Shown here: positions 6,361 to 14,439 of the stretch, in pieces
Layout: the number at the start of each line of letters is the position of its first letter
Numbering within the stretch: the stretch's first letter is position 1
Assembly: GCA_934086185.1 (NCBI GenBank)
Contig: CAKOHW010000012.1
Coordinates: forward strand, 1 to 26,632
Source: an uncultured Bacilli bacterium
GTDB lineage: Bacteria > Bacillota_I > Bacilli_A > RF39 > UBA660
Length of the DNA stretch: 26,632 bases
Direction: 5' to 3'
Notes under the pieces: model-generated
The model's database searches: none
What the model was told of the DNA's origin: nothing
What the model saw: the letters and a program-made list of their open reading frames with translations, nothing else
Translations under genes and position numbers: made by a program

Positions 6361-7443
6361 ATGAAAAAGAAAAATATAATTATATTAGTTAGTATTGGTG
6401 CATTATTGATAATCATATCTACATTTTTTGTATCATTTGGCTATTTATCAAGTCAAATAATAAGTAAAGATGGTAAAAGTAGTAGTTTTCTAAATCAGAT
6501 AATTAAAGTAGAGTACAGTGACGGTACTGAAAAATTAATAACTAAGGAATCTAATAACTTTATACCAGGTTCCACTATAGAAAAGACATTTAATATAAAA
6601 AATATTGGTAATAAAGATATATTTTACAGTATTAAATTAGATAAAGTAGAAAATACATTTGAAAGATTAAATGATATAACATATGAATTATATTTAAATG
6701 ATACTTTAATTAATACAAATACTTTTCCTACAACAACAAGTACTATTGCATATAATTTATTTTTAAAACAAAACGATACTAATAATTTTAAACTAGTAGT
6801 TGAATATAATAATTCTACTGAAAATCAAATAGTAGATTCTGGTAAAATTATTAATGCAATATTTTCATTTGAGGAACTTCCTAATGCATTAGATAATATT
6901 ATTATTTATGGAAATACTATATTAAGTGATAATATAACTAGTATGGGTGAATTAATTAACAATAGTGAAGATATAAATTATAATAAATATAAGCTAAATC
7001 TTAATGTAGATGAAAAAACTTATAATATATATTTAGATAATACTTTAAAATGTATTTCTGATACATGTGATTATATAAATTTAAAAGAAAGAAAGCTAGT
7101 AAGAAAAATTGGCACTATAAATTTAAATAGCAATTTAGAATATACTTATGAAAATAACGCTGTAGTTATATCAGGATATAACGTATCACAAATAAATAAT
7201 AAATTATTAACTGACTTAATAGGCTATAATGTAAAATCAGTTAATAGTAATATCATAATTGAAATAGATAAAGCTACATTTGAAAATACTTTAAAAGAGA
7301 ATAAATATTCTATTTTATATGTAAAAGATAAAGAAGACGCATCAGATGTTGTAGTACCATATATTTATGATATTAATCCTAGTGATAATATTACTCTAAA
7401 TGCAAATATTGAAGCAAGTAATGTAAAAATTGAATACAAATAG
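6361..7443 (+). CDS. Signal-anchored extracellular protein, 360 aa, function unknown
   Basis: The protein opens with MKKKN and a hydrophobic segment (about 6-28), a signal peptide or membrane anchor, so the rest should lie outside the membrane. Residues about 65-95 (GSTIEKTFNIKNIGNKDIF) resemble the beta-sandwich of TasA/camelysin-type exported proteins, where an N-x-G-x-x-x-I/V motif precedes a strand. The similar stretch LKVNNLGNSNIKYQI occurs in the protein at 20231. The rest is rich in Asn, Ile, Thr and Tyr and predicted to be beta-rich, with a Cys pair at about 232/237 (CISDTC). No sortase motif or catalytic site is seen. The role is probably envelope or matrix related; this is inference. 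Confidence 0.8.
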   Translation: MKKKNIIILVSIGALLIIISTFFVSFGYLSSQIISKDGKSSSFLNQIIKVEYSDGTEKLITKESNNFIPGSTIEKTFNIKNIGNKDIFYSIKLDKVENTFERLNDITYELYLNDTLINTNTFPTTTSTIAYNLFLKQNDTNNFKLVVEYNNSTENQIVDSGKIINAIFSFEELPNALDNIIIYGNTILSDNITSMGELINNSEDINYNKYKLNLNVDEKTYNIYLDNTLKCISDTCDYINLKERKLVRKIGTINLNSNLEYTYENNAVVISGYNVSQINNKLLTDLIGYNVKSVNSNIIIEIDKATFENTLKENKYSILYVKDKEDASDVVVPYIYDINPSDNITLNANIEASNVKIEYK

Positions 7444-7455
7444 TATTCTTTTTTT
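7432..7455 (+). terminator. Intrinsic terminator overlapping the end of the 360-aa gene
   Basis: GAATAC (7432-7437) and GTATTC (7443-7448) form the stem, then T at 7449-7455. The stop codon TAG is in the hairpin. Confidence 0.7.
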
Positions 7456-7509
7456 AATTTAGTGTTAAAAATTATAGAAAAATATTATATAATCATTATA
7501 GGTGATGAT

Positions 7510-8589
7510 ATGAAAGTTATAGTAACAGCAGGTGGTACTGGGGGACATATATATCCAGCTATTTCAATTATAAATAAAATAAAAGAGTTAGAACCAGATA
7601 GCGAATTTTTATATATCGGTACTCATAATAGAATGGAAAAAGATATTATACCTAAACATAATATCAATTATAAAGCCTTAGAAATATATGGATTATCTAA
7701 AAAAGATATGATAAGAAACTTTAAAAATATATTTTTAATAAAAAAAGCATATAATGAATGTATTAAAATTATGAAAGGATTCAAACCAGATGTAGTAGTT
7801 GGTGTAGGTGGTTATGTAACATATCCAGTTATTATGGCTGCACACAAATTAAATATAAAAACATTTATACATGAACAAAATAGCATACCTGGTAAATCCA
7901 ATAAACTACTAAGCAAATATGTTGATGCTATAGGAGTAAGTTTTAAAGATTCAGAAAAATACTTTAAATATCCTGATAAAGTATATTTTACTGGTAATCC
8001 ATGTAGTGAAAATGCAATAGATATAGAACGTATTAGTAAAACTAGATTTGGTGTAAAATCTACAAATAAAGCAATTTTAATAGTAAGTGGAAGTTTGGGT
8101 AGTAGTGTAATTAATAATAAAATGATAGAATATTTAAAATCTATAGAAAATAAAAAATATGAAGTAATTTATGTTACTGGTAAGAGTTACTTTGAAGAAT
8201 TTAGTAAACAACATTTTTCTAGAAATGTACACATAGTTCCATTTATTGAAAATATGAGTGGTCTTTTAAAAGATATAGATGTTATAGTATCTCGTGCAGG
8301 AGCAAGTAGTCTAAGTGAAATAATAGCATTAAAAGTTCCATCTATAATTATACCAAGTCCTTATGTAGCAAATAACCATCAATATTATAATGCTTTATCA
8401 CTAAAAAATAATGATGCATGTATTATGATAGAAGAAAAAGATTTAAATAAAGATATATTAAGAACTAGTATTGATAAATGTTTAAATGAAGAATTTAGTA
8501 ATAACTTAAAAAATAATATGGAACAATTAGCTATAAAAGATAGTAGTACTAAAATATATAATATATTAAGTAAATTAAGTAAGGAATAA
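7510..8589 (+). CDS. murG: UDP-N-acetylglucosamine transferase MurG (lipid II synthesis)
   Basis: MurG transfers GlcNAc from UDP-GlcNAc to lipid I on the inner face of the membrane, making lipid II for peptidoglycan. The 359-aa product shows the GT-B family motifs in order: VTAGGTGGHIYPA near the N-terminus, VGVGGYVTYPV, HEQNSIPGKSNK, SGSLGSS in the linker to the C-terminal domain, and SRAGASSLSEI with PSPYVANNHQ for nucleotide-sugar binding. The ATG at 7510 is chosen over the GTG at 7462. It follows AGGTGATGAT and makes the glycine-rich loop start at residue 7, as in homologues, and TATAAT (7488-7493) lies between the two starts. It leads a probable operon with divIB one base after its stop. 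A complete cell wall pathway is implied. Confidence 0.96.
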   Translation: MKVIVTAGGTGGHIYPAISIINKIKELEPDSEFLYIGTHNRMEKDIIPKHNINYKALEIYGLSKKDMIRNFKNIFLIKKAYNECIKIMKGFKPDVVVGVGGYVTYPVIMAAHKLNIKTFIHEQNSIPGKSNKLLSKYVDAIGVSFKDSEKYFKYPDKVYFTGNPCSENAIDIERISKTRFGVKSTNKAILIVSGSLGSSVINNKMIEYLKSIENKKYEVIYVTGKSYFEEFSKQHFSRNVHIVPFIENMSGLLKDIDVIVSRAGASSLSEIIALKVPSIIIPSPYVANNHQYYNALSLKNNDACIMIEEKDLNKDILRTSIDKCLNEEFSNNLKNNMEQLAIKDSSTKIYNILSKLSKE

Positions 8590-8590
8590 T

Positions 8591-9307
8591 ATGAGTAAGA
8601 AAAAAACTAAAAAAAGATTAAATTTTAAAAGAACTTTAGCTTTTCTATTATTTATATATATAATAGGTTATTTTGCCTACTACTTAATAAATAGACCGAT
8701 AAAACATTTTGAAATTACTGGAAATAATATAGTAAGTGAAGCAGAAATATTAAGAATATCAAAATTAAAAGATTATCCATCTATATTTAAATATTCATCA
8801 TGGACTATAAAAAATAATATAAAAAAAATAGACTTTATAAGTGATGTTAAAGTAACTAAATGGTTTGGTAATGTAGTAAAGATAAAAGTTACTGAAAAAA
8901 GGCCATTATTCTACTATGAAACAAAAGATAAATTAGTTTTAAATACTGGAGATATTATAAATAATAATAACTATAATATATATGGAATTCCAGTATTAAT
9001 AAATAATACTAAAAAAGAAATATTAAAAGAATTTATTGAAGATTATGATAAATTAAATGATAATATTATTTATGAAATTAATTATATAGAATATTATCCT
9101 AAATATAATGAATCTGGTGAATTAATAAGTGATAATATATTTAAAATTGTTATGAGTGATAGTAATACAATAATATGTAATACAAAAACAGTAAATGTAT
9201 TAAATAAATATAATTCTATATTTGCATCACTTAATGGAAAATATGGTACTATAAACTTAGATTCTAATAAATTATCAAATTTAGTATTTATACCATATGA
9301 GGAGTAA
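8591..9307 (+). CDS. divIB: Cell division protein DivIB/FtsQ
   Basis: DivIB/FtsQ is a bitopic protein of the septal complex that works with FtsL/DivIC and FtsW/FtsI. The 238-aa protein has a very basic cytoplasmic head (MSKKKTKKRLNFKR), one membrane helix (about 15-33) and an extracellular POTRA domain (about 37-105), beginning IKHFEITGNNIVSEAEILR and including VKVTKWFGNVVKIKVTEKRP. A beta domain follows. Start and order (murG-divIB) fit the division/cell-wall cluster. Its ATG lies one base after the murG stop, with AAGGAATAAT as ribosome site, so the two are translationally coupled. Confidence 0.93.
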   Translation: MSKKKTKKRLNFKRTLAFLLFIYIIGYFAYYLINRPIKHFEITGNNIVSEAEILRISKLKDYPSIFKYSSWTIKNNIKKIDFISDVKVTKWFGNVVKIKVTEKRPLFYYETKDKLVLNTGDIINNNNYNIYGIPVLINNTKKEILKEFIEDYDKLNDNIIYEINYIEYYPKYNESGELISDNIFKIVMSDSNTIICNTKTVNVLNKYNSIFASLNGKYGTINLDSNKLSNLVFIPYEE

Positions 9308-9309
9308 TT

Positions 9310-9903
9310 ATGAATTATAATGAAGAAATGAATAAAATTATAAAAGAACTAGATTATAAACCAAAATTATTATTACATTCTTGTTGTGCTCCATGCTCAA
9401 CTACATGCATTGAAAGGCTAAAGGATCATTTTGATATAACTATACTATATTATAATCCAAATATTGAGCCATATGAAGAGTATGAAAAAAGAAAACAAGA
9501 ACAAATTAGAATAATTAAACAATATAACATTAACTATTTAGATTGTGACTATGATAATAATGTATTCCATGAAATGTCTACTGGTTTAGAGAAAGTTCCT
9601 GAAAGAGGAATAAGATGTCATAAATGTTATAGATTAAGATTAGATTATACAGCTAAATTAGGCAAAACTAATAATTTTGAATATTTTGCTACAACACTCA
9701 CTGTTAGTCCATATAAACTTACTAATATAATAAATGAAATAGGGTATGATTTAGAAAGACATTATAATATCAAATATTTACCAAGTGATTTTAAAAAAGA
9801 AAATGGATATAAAAAATCTATAGAGTTATCAAATAAATATGGATTATATAGACAAAATTATTGTGGGTGTATATATTCTAGAAAAGGTGAAGAAAATGAA
9901 TAA
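9310..9903 (+). CDS. queH: Epoxyqueuosine reductase QueH (DUF208)
   Basis: QueH reduces epoxyqueuosine to queuosine in the wobble position of GUN-anticodon tRNAs, replacing the unrelated cobalamin enzyme QueG. The 197-aa protein carries the family signature HSCCAPCS (Cys25, 26, 29), a paired CHKC (103, 106) and the C-terminal QNYCGC (185, 187), which bind metal and an iron-sulfur cluster. Length is typical. GAGG precedes the ATG by about 5 bases and only two bases separate it from divIB, placing a tRNA-modification gene within a cell division operon. No other queuosine gene is in the window. Confidence 0.95.
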   Translation: MNYNEEMNKIIKELDYKPKLLLHSCCAPCSTTCIERLKDHFDITILYYNPNIEPYEEYEKRKQEQIRIIKQYNINYLDCDYDNNVFHEMSTGLEKVPERGIRCHKCYRLRLDYTAKLGKTNNFEYFATTLTVSPYKLTNIINEIGYDLERHYNIKYLPSDFKKENGYKKSIELSNKYGLYRQNYCGCIYSRKGEENE

Positions 9904-10693
9904 AAAAGGTTTTACATTAGTTGAAATACTAGCGGTTATAGTAATATTGAGTTTAGTAGTAACCATAACTGCTACTAAAGGATTTGGAGCATTTGGAAAT
10001 GCAAAAAATAAAATAACAAAAGAAAATGAAAGAATAATTAAAGAATCTGTAAATGTATTATTAGAAGAATTAAATAATTGTGATGATGATTTAAAAGATT
10101 ATGAAGATTTAAGCCAATATTTTTATACCGGAGCAGATGCGATAAATAGTTGTTCAGATTTAAAATCAAAAATAAAGAACACAGATGTATCTATAGAATT
10201 AAAAAAATTAGTAGATAATAATGTAATAAATGGTGCAGATATAGAAAATAAAGATATTACTATAACTATAAAATTTGATAACTCTGCTTCTGGTACAATA
10301 ACAGATATTTATAATGCAGAAACTGGCTATAATTTTAAATCTAATAATCAAGGTAAAAATAATACTGATGCAATTACAACATTAGAATTCACTACCAAGA
10401 AAGCTGGTACTTTATCTTTCAACTGGAATGTTTCTAGTGAAACCAATTATGACAAATTAATAGTTACAATAAATGGAACAAAAAAAATTACGAAAAGTGG
10501 TATTGATAGTGGAACATATAAAAAAAATTTAGCTGCAGGAGAAAAATATAAAGTCACATTCCAATATCATAAAGATATAAGTGTAAGCAAAAATGATGAC
10601 ACAGCAACTATTACAAATCTAATAATAGATGCAAAATTAAGTAAAAGTGTTACTAGAACAGATGGTACATATAAATTTATAGACATAAATTAA
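9896..10693 (+). CDS. Type IV prepilin-like (N-methylation motif) protein with C-terminal beta domain
   Basis: The N-terminus MNKKGFTLVEILAVIVILSL is a class III prepilin signal: basic leader, Gly-Phe cleavage site, Glu at +5, then a hydrophobic helix. The product (265 aa) would be processed by a prepilin peptidase and either assembled into a pilus or pseudopilus, or anchored. The first 130 mature residues are helical/polar with a cysteine pair (NNCDDDLKDY... and INSCSD). The C-terminal 110 residues (TLEFTTKKAGTLSFNWNVSS onward) resemble a beta-sandwich adhesin or carbohydrate-binding-like fold. The start at 9896 overlaps the end of queH by 8 bases and is preceded by AAAGGTGAAGAAA; the longer in-frame start at 9839 would destroy the signal. 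No pilus motor or peptidase gene is nearby. Confidence 0.88.
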   Translation: MNKKGFTLVEILAVIVILSLVVTITATKGFGAFGNAKNKITKENERIIKESVNVLLEELNNCDDDLKDYEDLSQYFYTGADAINSCSDLKSKIKNTDVSIELKKLVDNNVINGADIENKDITITIKFDNSASGTITDIYNAETGYNFKSNNQGKNNTDAITTLEFTTKKAGTLSFNWNVSSETNYDKLIVTINGTKKITKSGIDSGTYKKNLAAGEKYKVTFQYHKDISVSKNDDTATITNLIIDAKLSKSVTRTDGTYKFIDIN

Positions 10694-10721
10694 TCAATGA
10701 AAATTTATCATTGATTTTTTT
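10692..10721 (+). terminator. Intrinsic terminator after the first prepilin-like gene
   Basis: AATCAATGA (10692-10700) and TCATTGATT (10708-10716), then T at 10715-10721. It closes the murG-divIB-queH-prepilin unit. Confidence 0.85.
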
Positions 10722-10765
10722 ATTATTTAAGTATATTATTAAATATATTGAGAAAGAGGGATTAT

Positions 10766-12775
10766 ATGAACTTAGTAATAGTGGAATCTCCAAGCAAGAC
10801 AAAAGCTATAGGAAAATACTTAGGCAGTAACTATAAAGTATTATCTAGTAAAGGTCACGTAAGAGATTTAGCAACTAGTGGTAAATTTGGATTAGGTGTA
10901 GATGTAGAAAATGATTTTACCCCTACATACACTCCAATTAGCGGTAAAAAGAAAATAATAACTGAATTAAAAAAAGAAGCTAATAAAAGCGATAAGATAT
11001 ATTTAGCAACAGACCCAGACCGTGAAGGAGAAGCAATAAGTTGGCATTTATTTGATTCAATTGGTCTAAAAGATAACGACTATGAAAGAGTTTTATTTAA
11101 TGAAATAACAGAGCCTGCTGTAAAAGAAGCAATGAAACATCCTAGAAAAATTGATTATAATTTAGTTAAAAGTCAAGAAACAAGAAGAATACTAGATAGA
11201 ATAATAGGTTTCAGATTATCAAAACTTATGCAATCAAAAACAGGAGGAAAATCTGCAGGACGTGTACAAAGTGTTGCCCTAAAACTTATAGTTGATAGAG
11301 AAAGAGAAATTGAAGCATTTATACCTGAGGAATATTGGAGTATAGAAGCAAACTTTGAAACATTTTCTGCTTCTTTAGAAAAATATAATAACAAAAAATT
11401 AGAAATAAAAAATGAAGAAGAAGTAAATGAAATTTTAAATAAGTTAAGCAATGAGTTTAAAATAACTAGTATAGAAACAAAAGAAAAAAATAAAAAAGGT
11501 GTTATGCCATTTACTACTTCTACATTACAACAAGCATGTATTAACAAATTTAACTATGGTTCTAGTAAAGTAATGAGTGTTGCTCAAAAACTATACGAAG
11601 GAAAAGATATAGGTAGTGAAACAGTAGGTTTAATCACTTATATGAGAACTGATTCAACAAGACTTTCAAATATATTTGTTAGTGATACATTAGAATATAT
11701 AAAAGATAATTATGGTAATGAATATGTTGGTAATCTAAAAGTAAGCAAAAAGAAAGAAAATATTCAAGATGCCCATGAAGCAATAAGACCAACTAGTATA
11801 AAAAGAACACCAGAAAGTATTAAAAAATATTTAACTAGTGAAGAATATAAAGTATATAGTATTATTTATTATCGTGCTCTAGCAAGTTTAATGAAAGATG
11901 CTAAAGTTATTGCTACTAGTGTTGTTTTGGATAATAATAATTATCAATTTAAAGCAACTGGACAAATTACAAAATTTGATGGATTTATGAAAGTTTACGG
12001 AGAATATATGTCAAGTGATGAAAAAAATCTTCCAAAATTAACCGAAGGAGATATACTTACCACAAATGACATAACAAATGAACAGCATTTTACAAAACCA
12101 GCTCCTAGATACACAGAAGCATCTTTAATTAAAGAAATGGAAAGTCTAGGTATAGGAAGACCATCTACTTATGCAAAGACAATGGAAACTTTAAAACAAA
12201 GAACATATGTTAATGTTATAGATAAAAAATTTCATCCAACAGATGTAGGAATAGAAACAACAGATAAATTACAAGAATTTTTCTCTAATATAATAAATGT
12301 TGAATATACAGCAAATATGGAAACAGAACTTGATGAAATTGCTGAAGATAAATTAGATAATATAAAAGTATTAAAAGAGTTTTATAATGATTTTGAACCA
12401 CTAGTAGAAACAGCATTTTCAAAAATGGAAAAAGCTGCGCCTCAAACCACTGGAGAAAAGTGTCCACTATGTAATAGTGATTTAGTAATTAGAAAAGGTA
12501 GATACGGAGAATTTACTGCTTGCAGTAATTATCCTGAATGTAAATATATTAAAAAAGAAGAAAAAGAAGTAGTTGAAATATGTGATTGTCCTATATGTAA
12601 AGTAGGTAAAATAGTTGAGAAAAAAACAAAGAGAAACAAAATATTTTATGGATGTAATAACTATCCAAAATGTAAAACTGCAGCATGGGATAAACCAACT
12701 GGACAACTTTGTCCAAAATGTAGTAGTCTTTTAGTTGAAAAAGATGGTATAATTAAATGTAGTAAATGTGAATAG
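10766..12775 (+). CDS. topA: DNA topoisomerase I
   Basis: Type IA topoisomerase that relaxes negative supercoils by single-strand passage. The 669-aa product has the Toprim domain (VIVESPSKTKAIGKYLG at the start; TDPDREGEAISWHL), the catalytic tyrosine near residue 292 in LITYMRTDSTRLS, the conserved HEAIRPT and TEASLIKEMESLGIGRPSTY, and a C-terminal tail with about three four-cysteine zinc ribbons (CPLCNSDL/CSNYPECK, CPICKVGK/CNNYPKCK, CPKCSSLL/CSKC). The ATG at 10766 follows AGAGGGATTAT and matches the family start; the TTG at 10748 does not. It is followed 12 bases later by the Bax-inhibitor-like gene. Confidence 0.97.
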   Translation: MNLVIVESPSKTKAIGKYLGSNYKVLSSKGHVRDLATSGKFGLGVDVENDFTPTYTPISGKKKIITELKKEANKSDKIYLATDPDREGEAISWHLFDSIGLKDNDYERVLFNEITEPAVKEAMKHPRKIDYNLVKSQETRRILDRIIGFRLSKLMQSKTGGKSAGRVQSVALKLIVDREREIEAFIPEEYWSIEANFETFSASLEKYNNKKLEIKNEEEVNEILNKLSNEFKITSIETKEKNKKGVMPFTTSTLQQACINKFNYGSSKVMSVAQKLYEGKDIGSETVGLITYMRTDSTRLSNIFVSDTLEYIKDNYGNEYVGNLKVSKKKENIQDAHEAIRPTSIKRTPESIKKYLTSEEYKVYSIIYYRALASLMKDAKVIATSVVLDNNNYQFKATGQITKFDGFMKVYGEYMSSDEKNLPKLTEGDILTTNDITNEQHFTKPAPRYTEASLIKEMESLGIGRPSTYAKTMETLKQRTYVNVIDKKFHPTDVGIETTDKLQEFFSNIINVEYTANMETELDEIAEDKLDNIKVLKEFYNDFEPLVETAFSKMEKAAPQTTGEKCPLCNSDLVIRKGRYGEFTACSNYPECKYIKKEEKEVVEICDCPICKVGKIVEKKTKRNKIFYGCNNYPKCKTAAWDKPTGQLCPKCSSLLVEKDGIIKCSKCE

Positions 12776-12787
12776 AAAGGTGATTAT

Positions 12788-13432
12788 ATGGAAAAAAGCA
12801 TTTTTACTAAAGTTTATATGTGGGTATTCATTGGACTAATGATCACATTTGGAAGTGGATACTTATTATCAACTAGCGAAGCAGCAATAAGAACTGTATT
12901 TGGGAGTGGTCTATATTGGCTAATATTTATAGGAGAATTTGCAATTGCAATAATATTACCATTAAGACTTAAAAAAATGAGTAAAACTACATCTATTGTA
13001 TTATATTTACTTTATACATTATTAACAGGGTTAACTTTTGCAAGTATATTCTTATTGTATAAGATTTCTTCTATAATATATGTATTCTTAGTAGCATCAT
13101 TAACATTCTTAATATTTGCTATGATAGGAAGGTTTACTAAAATAGATTTATCTAACATAGGAATAGTTTTATTGATGGCATTAATAGGAATACTAATATT
13201 AAGTATAATAAATATGTTTTTAGGTAATGAATCTTTAGATATGATGTTATGTGTATTAGGATTAATAGTATTCTTCGTATATACAGCATATGATATTCAA
13301 AAGATAAAACATATGGATACCCTAGATATAGAAGAAGACAAATTAGCAATTTATGGAGCTTTCCAATTATTCTTAGATTTTATAAATATATTTATAAGAT
13401 TATTACAATTAATGGGAAAAAACAAAGACTAA
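12788..13432 (+). CDS. Bax inhibitor-1/YccA-family membrane protein
   Basis: A 214-aa integral membrane protein with seven hydrophobic segments, in the layout of the BI-1 (TMBIM) family, whose bacterial members are pH-sensitive calcium leak channels (for example YetJ). Family features seen: an N-terminal MEKSIFTKVYMWVFIGL before the first helix, and a C-terminal helix with VFFVYTAYDIQKIKH, then YGAFQLFLDFINIFIRLL, containing the Asp residues of the pore. The ribosome site is AAAGGTGATTAT directly before ATG. It is probably cotranscribed with topA. Transport activity is inferred from the family only. Confidence 0.92.
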   Translation: MEKSIFTKVYMWVFIGLMITFGSGYLLSTSEAAIRTVFGSGLYWLIFIGEFAIAIILPLRLKKMSKTTSIVLYLLYTLLTGLTFASIFLLYKISSIIYVFLVASLTFLIFAMIGRFTKIDLSNIGIVLLMALIGILILSIINMFLGNESLDMMLCVLGLIVFFVYTAYDIQKIKHMDTLDIEEDKLAIYGAFQLFLDFINIFIRLLQLMGKNKD

Positions 13433-13456
13433 AATATCATTTATTTGATATTTTTT
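13432..13456 (+). terminator. Intrinsic terminator after the Bax-inhibitor-like gene
   Basis: AAATATCA (13432-13439) and TGATATTT (13446-13453), then T at 13451-13456. Confidence 0.75.
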
Positions 13457-13474
13457 CTTTTTTTAAAAATACTA

Positions 13475-13504
13475 TTTACTATTTTAAAGATTATGTGTTA
13501 TACT
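13475..13504 (+). promoter_or_regulatory. Promoter of sepF-divIVA
   Basis: TTTACT (13475-13480), 18-base spacer ending in TGTGT, TATACT (13499-13504). Predicted start about 13511, 23 bases before sepF. Confidence 0.65.
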
Positions 13505-13533
13505 AGAATAGTAATCATAGGAGGAATGAGTAT

Positions 13534-13947
13534 ATGGCATTCGAAGGAATTAAAAAAGTATTTTTTGATGATAATGAAAAAAAGGATAGTACTGTAGATG
13601 ATTATTATACAGTTAGCAATAAACAATTAAAAGATGAAGACGGAAAAAGTGGAAGTAAAATGATACTTGTTGAACCAAGAGCATATTCTGAAAGTCAACA
13701 AATAGCAGATTATTTAAAAAATAGAAATAGCGTTGTAGTAAATTTAAAAAGAGTAACAAGTGATCAAGCAAAAAGATTAATTGACTTTTTAACTGGAACT
13801 ATATATGCTATAGGAGGAGACCTACAAAAATTAGGAAATGGAATCTATTTATGTACACCAAATAATATAAATGTACAAGGTAAAATGAGTGACGGAGAAG
13901 AAAAAGAAACAAAAAAGACTAAATACGAAAGTGAAATAGATTTCTAA
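13534..13947 (+). CDS. sepF: Cell division protein SepF
   Basis: SepF is a membrane-binding ring-forming protein that anchors FtsZ and aligns protofilaments in Gram-positive bacteria. The 137-aa protein has the short N-terminal amphipathic membrane-binding segment (MAFEGIKKVFF), an acidic linker, and the conserved SepF domain from about 42: MILVEPRAYSESQQIADYL, VVVNLKRVTSDQAKRLIDFL, and GTIYAIGGDLQKLGNGIYLC, ending in P. The ribosome site is ATAGGAGG with a slightly long spacing. It is followed 21 bases later by divIVA, the common partner arrangement. Confidence 0.96.
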   Translation: MAFEGIKKVFFDDNEKKDSTVDDYYTVSNKQLKDEDGKSGSKMILVEPRAYSESQQIADYLKNRNSVVVNLKRVTSDQAKRLIDFLTGTIYAIGGDLQKLGNGIYLCTPNNINVQGKMSDGEEKETKKTKYESEIDF

Positions 13948-13968
13948 TAATAATTTAGGAGTGATTAT

Positions 13969-14403
13969 ATGGAAAAGTTTAATACTTCTTTTGCAGGATA
14001 TAAAAAAGAAGAAGTTAATAAATTTTTAGATGACGTAATAAAACAAGTAGAATCAATGATTAATAATATGAAATCTAAAGATTTAGAAATAGAAAAGTTA
14101 AAATCTGAATTAGAACACTATAAAAATTTAGAAAGTACATTCAACAGAGCATTATTGGTAGCAGAAGATGCAGGACAACAAATTAGAAATAGTGCTAGAA
14201 ATGAATCTATAACATTAATTGAAGATGCAAAAAGAAATGCAGATAGAATAATAAATAATGCATTAATTAAAGCAGAAAAAATAGATAGTGATGCAGAAAG
14301 ATTAAGAAGAAATATAATCACTTTCAAAAGACGACTTAAAGATATATTAGAAACTCAAATGGATTTAGTAGACGATATAGATAAATTAGATATAGAAAAA
14401 TAG
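13969..14403 (+). CDS. divIVA: DivIVA-domain protein
   Basis: DivIVA binds negatively curved membrane at poles and septa and recruits division or growth factors. The 144-aa protein opens with a DivIVA N-terminal domain in a shortened form: FNTSFAGYKKEEVNKFLDDV, where the F-x-x-x-x-x-G-Y-x-x-x-E-V motif is clear. It continues as a long parallel coiled coil (about 30-144) broken by an Arg/Asn-rich stretch. It starts right at the motif, slightly shorter at the N-terminus than the Bacillus protein. The ribosome site is TTAGGAGTGATTAT. It is cotranscribed with sepF. Confidence 0.92.
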   Translation: MEKFNTSFAGYKKEEVNKFLDDVIKQVESMINNMKSKDLEIEKLKSELEHYKNLESTFNRALLVAEDAGQQIRNSARNESITLIEDAKRNADRIINNALIKAEKIDSDAERLRRNIITFKRRLKDILETQMDLVDDIDKLDIEK

Positions 14404-14420
14404 AATGTTTTCTATTTTTT
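14397..14420 (+). terminator. Intrinsic terminator after divIVA
   Basis: AAAATAGAA (14397-14405) and TTCTATTTT (14410-14418) with loop TGTT, then T to 14420. The stop codon is inside the left arm. Only 19 bases separate it from the next start, so the next gene may depend on read-through. Confidence 0.75.
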
Positions 14421-14439
14421 AATATATGGAGGTCTGTAA

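Noticed and set aside
11173..12706. Long minus-strand open frames opposite topA (and similar ones opposite rmuC, recD2, helD, mgtE)
   Set aside because: They lack ribosome sites and known motifs and mirror the codon structure of clear genes on the other strand.
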